A stretch of DNA of 64,000 nucleotides from Rhynchosporium graminicola (Eukaryota > Ascomycota > Leotiomycetes > Helotiales > Ploettnerulaceae), in the NCBI GenBank assembly GCA_900074885.1, contig FJUW01000007.1, forward strand, positions 548,704-612,703, in the 5' to 3' direction. The position numbers were made by a program, and so were the translations under genes. Below the pieces are notes generated by a model that saw nothing but the letters and a program-made list of their open reading frames with translations, searched no databases and was not told the DNA's origin. Below are positions 47,958-59,480 of the stretch, one piece after another. Numbering within the stretch: position 1 is the stretch's first letter; every line of letters begins with the position of its first letter.

Positions 47958-48133
47958 AGTCAAGTTGAGTCTTGCTGGACGCGTATAATCTACTCATTCG
48001 AGGAGGGGCATCAAAATTACAGCATAGTAAGAGTAAACTGGTAAGGCTGGATACTTATACTGTCTGTCGCATGTCCCAGGGTCCCTGGGATCTTCTATGG
48101 AAATCTGCAATTAAAGACATGAGCGATCTGCCA

Positions 48134-48171
48134 GCCCTGCCCTGCCCTGCCCTGCCCTGCCCTGCCCTGCC
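48134..48171. repeat. (CCCTG)n pentanucleotide microsatellite
   Basis: About seven perfect units in a row. Confidence 0.9.
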
Positions 48172-49138
48172 TCTATTGGCCAGTCTGGCGTTTGCTACCG
48201 TGTACAACAGTACTATCTATTCTGGACCCTGAGACGGCGGAAAAGATTGAATGACTCGAAGCAGGCAGAGAATCTGATATCTTGATGCATGGTCATACGG
48301 AGTTGCATTCATTTTATCTGTTCGTTCTTCGACGGGATCTACAAGTGACAATGGACATCTGGCATCGGCCTTCGATCCAGACAAATGGGAATCTATCTAG
48401 AGCCTTCAACACTGGATGGAGAGATGAGGCAAGGTGAGGCTGGTGGTGGTGGTGGTGGTGGTTGGTGGCTTACGGCTATGAACTGCTGTCACTTGACGAT
48501 CGGGTCGACGAGCTCATTACCTAGGTAAGGGTACAGTAGTGAGGTCCGTAGTGCAAGACATGTAATACAAGTATGTAAGATAAAGAAGTAAACACTACCT
48601 GCCTGCCCTGCCTAAGTAGACAGCAATCTACGGAGTAGTCATTCATCGATCGATAGCCGAGATCTATTTACTTTTTATGAAACTCTGACATCTACTTACT
48701 GTACTATGAGTATGACGAGGTACCTTTTCACCTATTCCCCAGCAAAAGTATGTCTCCTGTTCTTCGCATGAGAACAAGTCAGCTGTAGCTGCAAACAGCC
48801 GGCCTGACTGCCTGGCCAGATTCCCATCTTCATCCCACATTTCCAATGGTCTTGGCATCGTCTAACCCTTTACGGACTACCTGGAGACGGCATGGATCCC
48901 TTCCAGCATGCTTCCGACTGCCAAACGTGAGAGTGACCTTTCAACGTCCCAACCCAAGCTCAAGACCACAATCCCAAACGTGCCTCACTGCAGTTCCTAA
49001 ATTCACCGGACGCCAACTCTCTTCCCTACTCCTAGACTTCTGCTGCAGTCTATCCTTCGATTTGTCACGCCTTTCAATGCGGTGACCAGGCCACGAACTC
49101 TACCCTCCTCCTCTCGCCTTCGCCCTCGCCTGGGCGAC

Positions 49139-52100
49139 ATGGCTTCCTACAACTCTGCAATGCCTGCGACTGCTTCTCGAGCAGCCTTTGGTCCCGCAGC
49201 TCCCATGGCAGATCCTTCCGCGCCAGCTGGAACCTTTGCGCCGGGTACGAAGATCCAGGTAGGCAGCCAGAAAGTTATCATCCAGAAGTACTTCTCCGAG
49301 GGAGGATTTGCCCATGTCTACCTGGTCAAGATGCCCAAACCCATTGATGGGACTGACATCGCCGTATTGAAACGAGTTGCGGTACCGGATAAAGAACATC
49401 TGGCGAACATGCGGACCGAGGTGGAAACCATGAAGAAGCTGAAGGGGCACCGACCGATCGTCACATACTATGACTCGCATGCATCACAGTTGAAGGGCGG
49501 GGGATACGAGGTGTTCCTGCTGATGGAATTCTGCAACGGGGGCGGGCTGATAGACTTCATGAACACACGACTGCAGAATCGCCTGACAGAACCGGAGATT
49601 CTGAAGATCTTCTCTGATGTTACCGAGGGAGTAGCTTGCATGCATTACTTGAAGCCTCCGCTTCTGCATCGGGACTTGAAGGTCGAAAATGTTCTCATAA
49701 CCTCGACTGGAAGTTCGAAAAGATTCAAGCTCTGCGATTTCGGTTCTACGGCCCCGCCGCGACCTGCGGCTACCACTGCTGCGGAGTGCAGATTGATCGA
49801 GGATGATGTGCAGAAACATACTACGTTACAATACAGGAGTCCGGAAATGGTGGACGTATACCGCAAACAAGCGATTGACGAGAAGTCGGATATATGGGCG
49901 TTGGGTGTACTCCTGTACAAATTGTGCTACTACACCACACCTTTCGAGGCCCAGGGACAACTTGCCATTTTGAATGCCAGCTTTAAGTTCCCGAGCTACC
50001 CTCCCTTCTCCGACAACCTGAAGAAGCTTATAGGTAAGCGCTTTGAATGCGTGCGTAGATGTAGTACTAAGCTGCCCAGCCTCGATGTTAAAAGAGAACC
50101 CGAAATCTCGTCCCAATGTGTATCAAGTACTTCGAGAAGCATGTCTAATGCAGGGATTGACAGTTCCTATCAAAGACGTAGGTCAATACCCTGCCATCAT
50201 AGAGGGTGATACTTACTTCCGTAGATATACGCTGGTAGGACACAGTCAGAATCAAGACGAAACCAAGAGCTGCCCAAGCAAGAAGCGATAGCCTCACCAC
50301 CGCCGGTCGGAGCTGTATTTTCGCCACCTGCGCCTGTTCAACAAGCGATTCCAGACATTGTACCGATGAGAAGGGGTAGGCCTGCAGCAGTTCCACAGGC
50401 CCAGGCGGCTAAACCAAGCCCGTCTCCCATGCGTGGTGCATCCAGTGATCCATGGGCAGCTCTAGATTCTAAAACCAGTTCTCCCTCGATCGACGATGTC
50501 TCCAGCCGATTTCCAAGCTTAGACCAGTTTTCATTGCTCCATGACGGAGGACAATTCGACTTTGATAAAAGCTCTCCAACAAAATCGACAGCAAATCGAG
50601 ATCTGAACCAGAGAGTCGCCGAGAAACTGGCCGATGATGCCTTCGCTGTACCTGCTCAGCCGCAGCCTGCAACCCCTTCCACGGCAAAACCCACCAGCAA
50701 CGTGGTTTCTCGTGCCCAGAACATAATATCCAGCTATCCAGCCCTACAACAGGCTACTACCCCAACTATTGTCTACCAACCAACACCTACACGACCACCG
50801 ACAAGCTTATATGTCTCCCAGGGAACCATGACATCCCCTACTCCGCCCCCATTGGGACAGCAACCTAGCAAGTATGCACCCACACCCGCACAACGCTTTC
50901 CCCAGACCTCCGATCATCATCGATCATCGAGTCTTCCTAGGAATCAAGAGGCTGCGACTAAATCGCACCTACAGCGACCAGAAGATAAGCAATCACTGCA
51001 TCCCACCATTTCACGAAATCCATCTTTCACCAAACTCGGTCACGTGAGACATTCGTCCTCATCCCGGCCATCACTCGAGGCAGGCAGGCCAAGCCTTGAG
51101 GCATTGGAGCCGGTGGCAAGGACAAAGTCTAGTAATTCGCGACCGCGTCCAACAAGTACGTACCTGGAATCGAACATGGACTTTCTACGCGAGAAAGAAA
51201 AAGAGGCGAGCGGAAGACCATCTCTCTCCGAAAGGCGTCCGTCGTACAAAGCCCTGGAAACCGCCGTCGTAGACCCATCTTCTGACGAGGAGACGATGAT
51301 CGAGTCAAACGTCGATTTTCTGCGTAACATGGAGGACCAGGATACCTCGAAAAAAGACAGGCGGCGGAGCAGTGGGGGCGGTCTTAAGTCCAAGCGCTCT
51401 AGTTTACCTTCCATGTCGTTATCTGGCACCAAGACTCTCCTGGCAGGCAAGTTCGGTGATGCCTTTAAACGATTCGAGCATAACGCCAATGCACCAGCTC
51501 CACCGAGAACCCCAAGTCCTTTGAACGACATGGAGCGCAGAGACCTCACACCTATTGCTGGCTCGGAAGCGACGGATGGCCGAAGTGACGATGGGAATAT
51601 GTTCGAAGATATGGACAACATGCCTCCCGAACAACGACGCGAGGTCGAGCGAAGACGGTTATCGATGGAAGAGAAGCGCGTCTCTAACGCCGCAGCTGAG
51701 TACCGCAAACGACTCGCTGATCGTGGTCCTGCAGCTCCTAGAAGCATAGGAGGGGTTTCACGGGCAGCTAGCATTCAAAACAAAGTTCAAAGTCTGCTCG
51801 ACGAGAATCAAGGTCCCTCGCCCGTCAAGAAGACAGCTGAAGGCTACGGTCGATTCACTGACAGCGGACCTCCACCTTCAACCTCCCACTTCGAACAATC
51901 CGCAAATCCGTACGCTAAACCTGCTTCTTCCCTGCTACGGAAACCAATTTCACAATCTGTTGGAGGTGTGATACATCCTCGTACAGTACCTATCACACAA
52001 GTAGAAACCAACTACTCCAAAACACGCTCACCTCTCCCGCATCAAGCTCTCGCACATTCACAATCGCATCCGCAGTCCCAGCCACAACCCATCCTTTCGC

Positions 52101-52432
52101 CCACAACAGTCTCACGCACAGCACCACGTCCAAGTGCACCACCGAAACCAATGCATCTCAACAGCAACGCTACCGGTTCAACCAACTCCCTACAACAGAA
52201 CCAGAGCTCCCCTCCCAAGCCATCGTCTTTTCCACATAGACCGCTGCAGGCGAGACCTGACATGACTGCGAAGGAGAAGGAGGATTATATTGCGGATTTT
52301 AGTAAGCGATTCCCGAGTTTAAGTGGGATCGAATTGGTGGAGACGAGTATTGACGGGCCAGGGGCTGGGAGAGCTGGTCCTAGTGCTGGGGTGGTGAGAG
52401 AGAGTGGGGGTTTGAGGGGTAGGGAGATTTAA
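49139..52432 (+). CDS. Ark1/Prk1/AAK1-type serine/threonine kinase
   Basis: Three exons: 49139-50033, 50080-50177 and 50225-52432, with 46- and 47-nt introns (GTAAGC...CAG, GTAGGT...TAG). The product is about 1066 residues. The kinase domain is complete: glycine loop FSEGGFAHV (52-60), VAIK-type Lys78 (AVLKR), catalytic HRD 177-179 in LLHRDLKVENVL, DFG 200-202 (CDFGST), activation loop TLQYRSPEMVD, and the C-terminal lobe block MLKENPKSRPNVYQV spanning the first splice. The DFGS and YRSPEMVDVY features fit the NAK family, which regulates clathrin-mediated endocytosis and actin patches by phosphorylating adaptors such as Pan1/Sla1 or AP2. The rest is long, Pro/Ser-rich and probably disordered. 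The ATG at 49139 is chosen over one at 49082 (19 residues longer) because the extra residues look non-conserved. Confidence 0.92.
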
Positions 52433-53144
52433 ATGTTGGACTGGGTTGGGATATGAGTATGATATGACTGATGGATGACTGGATGACGAGGAAATGTTGG
52501 GAATTAGAATGTATGTATGTAATGTCGATTACTTACGTGCCTTGGACTGCGATTACATAGCATATCAGGGATTGTGGCTGAAGGATGGATGATAGAAATC
52601 TAGACAGACCAAGCGATGGTCGACTGATCAATCAATCAATCAACCGAACTGAAACCTTCCACATCCAAGTGGTATTATGCGTACGTGACAGGATTTAAAT
52701 GGTAGTTGAGAAAACCGAGATTGTTCCCTGTCTAAGTAACAGAGCTTGATCGGTATGTGTGTTCTCATCTCCCAAGTCTACCATCCTGAACATTCCTTCA
52801 ATTAACACCATCCTCCTCAAACATCAAACAAGGACAAACAACCACTGTCGTTGAAAGGATCGTGGGAACTATCATCAAGCCATCCGCCTCCCCACCCACT
52901 CACGGATTTTTTTTCTTCTCATGCTAACGCAGTCTTAGACCAGCCAGCCAGCCCGCCAGCTTATATCGAGAAGGAAGGAGTTTTTATCAAGTTTTTCCTT
53001 TCTTTTTTTTTTCCTTTCTTTTTTTCTTTCTTCTTCTTCAAGTAGAAGCCTACGTTGAAGTCTTGGGAAGGATATCGCTCGTGATTCCTGATTCGACGGC
53101 GACGTGTCGATGGGGCTGTGAGATCTTCCTCTTTTTTATTTGGG

Positions 53145-53217
53145 NNNNNNNNNNNNNNNNNNNNNNNNNNNNNNNNNNNNNNNNNNNNNNNNNNNNNNNN
53201 NNNNNNNNNNNNNNNNN
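53145..53217. other. Assembly gap (73 N)
   Basis: The N run is directly followed by a GA microsatellite, so the gap is probably caused by the repeat. Confidence 1.

Positions 53218-53291
<74 letters not shown>
53218..53291. repeat. (GA)n microsatellite
   Basis: About 37 perfect GA units after the gap; the true length is unknown. The Arg-Glu open frames read through it are artefacts. Confidence 0.95.
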
Positions 53292-53294
<3 letters not shown>

Positions 53295-53392
53295 GGTATA
53301 TAGCTGATCCGACCTAGATAGAGCGTTGAACCCTGCGGATGGGATGGAATGGAATGCGAAATGAGGAATGAGGGGTTTGAATCCGTGTTATG

Positions 53393-53427
53393 CTTCTTCT
53401 TCTTCTTCTTCTTCTTCTTCTTCTTCT
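53393..53427. repeat. (CTT)n microsatellite
   Basis: About eleven perfect trinucleotide units. Confidence 0.9.
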
Positions 53428-55070
53428 ATAAAGTGACACCTATCGGCAACGGCGCGGTCCCGGTCCCAAGAACGCCGCCAAACACGCAGAGGAAGCAGTC
53501 AGCGAGAAGAAAAAAGCCGCCCGAGGGACAGAATCGCGGTGAGGGAATCCCTTAAATAACAGACCCTGCTTCGCGAGGAGGACTATATGGATCAATCAAA
53601 TCAAATCCGCAGTTGGGAAAGAAAGAAAGGGAGGGAGGGTGAGACGAGGGGTGGAAATGAGGGGGCTTCTTTACTATTCTGGAGGGCTGGGATATGTGAT
53701 TAGGATGGGGACGGGGAGGAGGTGGGTTGGATATTGATGAGGATGATTCAGAGGCGGGGTTTTAGGGTTCAGAGGGCTGGATTGATGGGATATGGGGCGT
53801 AGCTACTGTCGCTGAGGCTGAGGCTGAGGCTGGGGAGTAGATGGTTGTAATTTGTGAGTAGGGGGTGTGGAATGTTTGTGGATGAGGCCGGTAGGCGAGT
53901 TGGATGATGGATATTAGGTGCCGGAACGCGGAAAGTGGAAAGCGGGGGAGCGTTGTGATGGCGAGTATTTTGAGATGCGTTGTATTCTTGTTTATTATCT
54001 AATTGTTTGCGCATCTAATCGGATCCGGATTCTCGTGATTTGTAACTGCCGATTCCTTCGAGTTGTTGTTATTGCTATTGTTGATATCGTTGAAGTGGTT
54101 AACGCTCGGCTAATTTTAGCGCTTGAGGTGGGTATTAGGGGTGGATTTGTTGACCTTTCCTTCATCGCAGGCTTGGAAGCGCTTCATAAGTATCTCAATA
54201 CTCCTTCGTATAGATTTAGAGATATAGTTCATGAGAAGAGGGATCTGAGATAGTGAGTCTGGTCATTCTGGCTTCGAAGGTGATGAATGATTAATCACGG
54301 CGAACTTGGATGGGATTGTGGAGGGTTTGTGCTTGAGTTTGTTAACTTGTTTGATGATGTGTGATGTGGTGTGAAGAATGGAGGAGGGAGGAGGAGCGGA
54401 ATATATACGATGGTGTTTTAATGTTCATGCTTATGATTATCTTTTGGGGAGTGAGTCGCTGGAGTGGAGTACAGTAGAATGGAATATGGTGGATGGTGGT
54501 ACTTAAACCTTGAATCCTTCATTTCGGGAGATGTGACTGTTGAATCGTTCTGCGATCTTTGGGGATGAGATGAGATGTGGTTTGATATTGTGTGACTTGA
54601 AGGAGAATCTGGAGCATGGTGTGTTTGGAGACCAGAATTGGAGATTAGAGGCAGTCAAAAAGAGAGTTGACCACAAAGGGAGGATTAAACTACACAGTCA
54701 ACTCTCCAGATAATCTTACGTCTGAAGACTTTAAGAATATCAACTATTCAGAGACACTCAAATCGCGATACCTATGATACCAACATGGTGAACAGTGAAT
54801 GGACTTCTGAATATGCTCTGTGATTTCGATGCCGTGGAATGCGAAGACTCATAAGGGCTGGGTACAAGTATTTTTTGACTTCGAGATTGTGGTCCATCTA
54901 TCTATCCTCCTCTAAAAATCTCCTCGAATTAACTCAATACCCCCAAACAGTTGAATAAACAAGCAGTAAGAAAACGTAACTCCGCATAAACCTTTGCCAT
55001 CCACTTATGAAAAATGTCTTGAACAATCCCTAATACCTCACCCTCACCAGCCAAGAACTGCTACTACACG

Positions 55071-55913
55071 ATGAACTCCTACATCTGCAAGCATCGTACC
55101 TGGCCGTCTTCTCCCTCCATCATCAAATCTCCTAGCACCAGGACAACCTCGTCCTCCGAAACACCGCGCATAACACACCAATACCCCTGTCCATTCTCAA
55201 TATCTTATTTATCGAAGAGTAATAACCAAGCTAGGATCCGGTGTAAGGATATGGAAAAAGAACCGCGGGTTAGGGGGATAGCGGAGCTTTGTGCGAGGTG
55301 TAGACCTACAGGGCTGGGTATGGGTGTGGGATTGGGATCGGGATTGGGTGGGGGGAGGAGGAGGTGGGAGTGTGAGTGGGGTGTTGGTGCTGTTACTGGT
55401 GCTAAGAGAGATGAGGAGGTTGTGAAGGATGAGAGGGCTTTGAGTGGGAATGTTGTGGAAGCCGAGGGGATGGAAGTTGATCTCCCTTTACCCAGTGATG
55501 AAAGTGCAAAGCGGTCTGTCGTGCTTGATATCGCGGCTATAGATGACATCAGCACAGCTGCGAAATCGATGGATGATCATCATGGATACGATCTACTGCT
55601 CTCTGCTGAAAATGGCGATGCCGAAGAAGCGAGAACTCCCGCTTTTTCTATCTTTAAGAAAGTTCTTGAAGTTATCACACAGGGCTCTTCTTCTCCTGCT
55701 AGGAAGGATGTCAAGATGGGGGAGAGAGCTGGCACTAGTGTGAGTGTGAACGAGATTACTAGTACGGATGAGAGTAGAGATGGTGGCTCAGGCGAAGGGA
55801 AAGGTCAAAAGAAACAGAGATGGGTGAATGTTGACGAGGATCCGGACTGGGAGGTTGTTGTTTCTGGGGAGAAGGATTATGGAAAATCTGGGAGAGGCAG
55901 AAAAGTGAATTGA
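55071..55913 (+). CDS. Hypothetical protein with Cys-rich N-terminus
   Basis: A single frame of 280 residues. The N-terminal 80 residues contain a spaced Cys/His set (CKH near residue 6, CPF near 40, RCKD near 58, and a closing ELCARC near 73-78), resembling small metal-binding patterns seen in many uncharacterised ascomycete proteins. A glycine-rich and then acidic low-complexity part follows, and the C-terminus is charged with a WVNVDEDPDWEVV segment. No known domain is recognised and no function is proposed. The start may be wrong if there is an upstream exon. The length and balanced composition of the C-terminal half favour a real gene, but splicing was not confirmed. Confidence 0.5.
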   Translation: MNSYICKHRTWPSSPSIIKSPSTRTTSSSETPRITHQYPCPFSISYLSKSNNQARIRCKDMEKEPRVRGIAELCARCRPTGLGMGVGLGSGLGGGRRRWECEWGVGAVTGAKRDEEVVKDERALSGNVVEAEGMEVDLPLPSDESAKRSVVLDIAAIDDISTAAKSMDDHHGYDLLLSAENGDAEEARTPAFSIFKKVLEVITQGSSSPARKDVKMGERAGTSVSVNEITSTDESRDGGSGEGKGQKKQRWVNVDEDPDWEVVVSGEKDYGKSGRGRKVN

Positions 55914-57235
55914 TGGGGTTTACGTTGTCTTGGGAGGGTATGTTCCGTGACTTAGATAGGTATGGGTTTTGCCACGAAGTTTTTTGATGACTTGACTCCT
56001 TGTGTTTCGCTTAGAATGTTGTTGAACGTGGTTATAAAATTAAGAACAGCAAGCAGCATGATCAAATATAGAAATTATCGATGAGCAGAACCTACAAACG
56101 ATATAGCTTACTCGACTTTACAAGTTTCTGATTCATCGAATTACTGTGCGATTTATGACTTTACGAAAACACCGTTCCTATGTTTTTCTTGTTACATGGC
56201 TCGGAAATGCTCGGGTCCTGCGCGCCTGCCTATCCCAGATCACAGTCGATCAGCAAGCAATCTGTAACAGTAAGTTAAATTCCACGACATAATATCAGAC
56301 TTTTGCATCTTTCATATTTGATTGCGTATTTCGATAAAGATGCAGGATTTGCATTATTAACTATACATCATTATCATACTAGTTTCAAGAGGCCACAACC
56401 ACTTGCGGAGCACAGACGCCATCTCGCCTTGCTCATCAGAGATTATTAACACGTATATTTCCATGAGTATCAGCAACACACAAGCTCATCACTCGTCTGT
56501 ATCCTCTCTATCTACTAACATCGCATGGCCACCCTTCTTCGGCAGTTCTGAAAAATCTTTTTGTATCACGTTCGTCCCGCACTATCCGCCACTGATGGAG
56601 CGAAATCTTCAAGCGCATCAAGAGATATGTCCTCCATGCAAGATGGATGTACATATCTGGGCTGAGCAGGTCGGGCTGGATCTGGACTGGAGGAAGCAGA
56701 TTATAGAGAGGAACTTCATCGAAAAGTTTGAGGAAGGAGGGGGCTGTGAGGGTATAGCGGGAGGGAAGGATGTCTCGGGTAATAATTTGGGGACGGGGTG
56801 TGAGTAATGACGATGAGCTGGGAGCAGTAGGAAGGGTGCAAGAGATGATGTGAGTGAGTAATGAGGAGGAGATGGGAGTGAGATTTGAAACAAGTGTACG
56901 CAAGAAGACATAAGTTCAGTCTGTCGTAAAATGTTGCAATACGCCAAGTGAGGTAAATAGATATTTAGACCCTGGCTAAACACGATAGGCATCTGTATAC
57001 GCGTCCCTGTGCCCAATATATTGATCGTCTTGAGGGAAAAGTAAGTCTAAAAGGGTGACTCTGCAATTCTGGTATATTGCAGTTCCAAAAATTACAAACA
57101 GTTCAGATAAATGACCTCGAAACATTGAAGTGCTCAGTAAGGTATGATACAAGTATTTGTACCTTATAAAAAGTGCCGGAGACCCAAACTGGCTTATATA
57201 ATCCAGTATATAGCTATGTGATATGTCACTCAGGT
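55914..57235. other. Mostly unassigned; one weak small frame
   Basis: A 134-codon plus-strand frame at 56403-56807 has a central part (ERNLQAHQEICPPCKMDVHIW) with a Cys-x2-Cys pair and a helix-like tail, which could be the last exon of a small gene similar in style to the one upstream. No donor/acceptor pair linking it to an upstream exon was found. Minus-strand frames overlapping it look like shadows. Confidence 0.35.
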
Positions 57236-58531
57236 GGCTTCCATGAATCCTTCGCAGTGATGACATCGCCTAACAGAAGGATTCGGCAGGTGTGAATTGC
57301 TTCTGTGTGAGAGAAGCCTATGTTCGCTGAACAAGCATGTGCTTGGCTTGATTTGATCCCAATGCCAGTGCCCCTGTAACTCTTGTCGATGTTTTACAAA
57401 TACTGGAGGGAGTCCGAGTTTCCAAACCAGTGGATCTAGCAATTGAAATGACTAACTACGAAGATTGCCACGCCATGGTAGCGATTTTGGGGAACGTGAT
57501 ACAATCTAGCTAAATCCTCCATTTCATCATAGGAGAGTTTGAGACTCTTCTGTCTCCGTGATTGATTGTGTCGTTGGCGAGATCCTTAGGTTAAGGCCTA
57601 CGCGAGAGAGAGTGGGTGGATGGGAGCTGATCGTAGAGGCTAGCTGGAAGAAAGAAGTACGTTTAATATTAGCGTAGGGCATACTCTTCCAATGATTCTT
57701 ATCAGTCCAAGTCAAATTTCCGTGCCATGCATCCCGGACAACAGCCAAATCCCATTGCATCGTCGATTCCTAGGAGAGAAATTGGTGCTGACGTCCCAAA
57801 GCCATGTTAACGGGTCGAAGTAGGTACTATGAGCTGAGAATGAGGTTATTCCCTACGCCACTGAGAGCATACGCCACTTAGAGCACATAGACTGAAGCTT
57901 ACTCCGAGAGTAATCTTGGATAGTGGCAGCACAAGAACCCACTCCGGCAAAAGATTCACCACCTTCAAATTGCGGAAATCTTGTGATTGATAAATACCGA
58001 GGCTGAAAGGCCCTAAAGAGACCAAATAGAGCTCTCATACGTTAAGCATGTCAAATTTTTTGGCAATATCGTGGGTGTCAATTCCCAAGACTTGTTTATC
58101 ATGAGTATTTGGTATGCTGGGCTGGTTAGCAAGGGTTTCCTGACTAACACTTCGAAGGCCTTACTTGTATCCGAGCTGAATCCTCTTAAGTCTGTCGATG
58201 ACCGAGCGTGACCTCTCCGATAATTTTCGACGATTGAAAAGCTTATACAACAGATGTTATTAGTGTAATAGACTTGCAAAACCTCTGCATACTGATTTGT
58301 AACCACACGCAGCACCTTGATGAGATTGGGTGCCTCTCCATACCAGATATTACGACCTGGTTTGGAGAAATACTCTTTGAAAATGACGATCCGGATATTT
58401 GCCGGTAGACTGATAAGATTGAATCTGCGCGAATCTTCCTTCACAGAGAAATAAACTTCTTCTCCTTCGCGACGAAGCCTCGTCCTACAAGGCCTCTGGC
58501 TTATGTTTGCTTTTGAGGCTTCTAGTCTCAT
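57236..58531 (-). pseudogene. Uncharacterised multi-segment gene, probably decayed
   Basis: The first segment (58531-58016, 172 codons) has a protein-like core: NLISLPANIRIVIFKEYF, then a VLRVVTNQYAEVLQVYYTNN block. This recalls the start of fungal F-box/2EXR-like proteins, where a short LPxEIR-type motif is followed by a VCKQxYAEALPVYY-type block. Further protein-like pieces follow in other frames: 58005-57903 (FPQFEGGESFAGVGSC), 57760-57640 (WDLAVVRDAWHGNLTW), 57537-57436 (LSYDEMEDLARLYHVP) and 57442-57260. One good donor (GTAAGC at 57902) exists, but between segments one and two there are too few bases for an intron. Either it is a multi-exon gene whose splicing I cannot resolve or a frameshifted relic; I lean to the latter. 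Confidence 0.4.
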
Positions 58532-59375
58532 CGGAATGAATCAAGCAGAAGAAGAACTAGTTTAAGGTGTGAGATACTGGGATGCGAGTACCTCATATTT
58601 TTGATCTGGACGAAGTCGGGTTACACAACAAGTATTTGCCCATGCATTTGCTTGCTAAACCAACAAAATGAATGACAGCCACGTCTCGAGTAATAGGAAG
58701 GAAGATAGATGAGAGTTGAGTTTGTATAGATTATAGAAACTACTGTATAGGTGATCTATGCGTACTAAATGTTACTTGTACTCTTGAGCACTATAGTACC
58801 CGCAGCTATTTTACCAATTCCTGGTATCGAGTCTAAGCAAAGCCGGTCCTAAGCAGATTTCGCAGTAAGCTCGCAGTACGACGATTATCTCGGATACTAT
58901 TCTATTAGAGTGCTTGAGAAATTGGAAAACACTGATGTGATAGCTCTAGCAATGTCCTACTTTATTTTTGCGAATTTAGATTGAGACCTTGGATTTGTAC
59001 TTGGTTAGATAATCGTCACCAGAGACGAATTTGTCTAAGTCATGCCCAGGTACCAATATGTCCTATTCTGCCAGCAAAAAACAGAGCAAAATGAAGTGTA
59101 TAGCAATCAATTGAAAGTAACAACAATCGATCTCATACGACAAATTCCAAGCGTTACAATAGTATAAGTGAGTCGATCGCGGATTCGCTCGGCAAAATGT
59201 AAACAAAGATGCCAAGTTCGCTCGACGAAGCGAAGTTGGACAAGCAAGCCTTGGCGCCTTGTTGACTAGAACCACCTGCTCATCCCTCTACCTCCCCTCA
59301 GCCTCACTCCCATGACGCCCTTCAACTCACCTCGTCGACGGGGGCCCAAGGCCGACCCAGTGCTCCTCAATAGCG
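58532..59375. other. Intergenic, nothing recognised
   Basis: No supported gene or RNA. Includes the upstream region of the glycosyltransferase gene. Confidence 0.5.
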
Positions 59376-59480
59376 TTGCATTGGCCGAAGTCGACTGAAA
59401 GAGGTCCCGTCAAAAACACGCCGAAAGATAAGGATGCTCCCTTCTTAAGGGTCGGACAACAGCCTCTCCATCTGCGCCGC

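Larger units (their letters stand above)
46475..49138. other. Divergent intergenic region with many simple repeats
   Basis: Separates the mot1 start (minus) from the kinase start (plus), so it holds both promoters. It is a patchwork of short tandem repeats: GTAGCTTGG and GTAG units (46797-46860), GGAA (46995-47020), GTCGTG (47255-47280), CGGT (47337-47360), GATGAA (47578-47608), GAACA (47922-47957), CCCTG (48134-48171) and GGT (48440-48463). Open frames across it encode only these repeats and are not credible genes. Confidence 0.6.
52433..55070. other. Intergenic region with gap and microsatellites
   Basis: Holds an ATCA repeat (52625-52642), T-rich and pyrimidine tracts, an assembly gap and GA and CTT microsatellites. 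A 111-codon plus-strand frame at 53918-54253 and an 81-codon minus-strand frame at 53769-54014 overlap it; neither shows a recognisable motif or intron structure, and I do not call them. Confidence 0.5.

Noticed and set aside
47578..47988. Plus-strand 136-codon frame upstream of the kinase
   Set aside because: Made of translated microsatellites (Met-Lys/Arg and Glu-Gln-Asn-Arg-Thr repeats) without conserved sequence.
53063..53317. Open frames with Arg-Glu repeats across the N gap
   Set aside because: They are translations of a GA microsatellite and of N positions.
53918..54253. Plus-strand 111-codon frame in the kinase to 55 kb interval
   Set aside because: Partly hydrophobic but without a recognisable domain, overlapped by a minus-strand frame, and no supporting splice sites.
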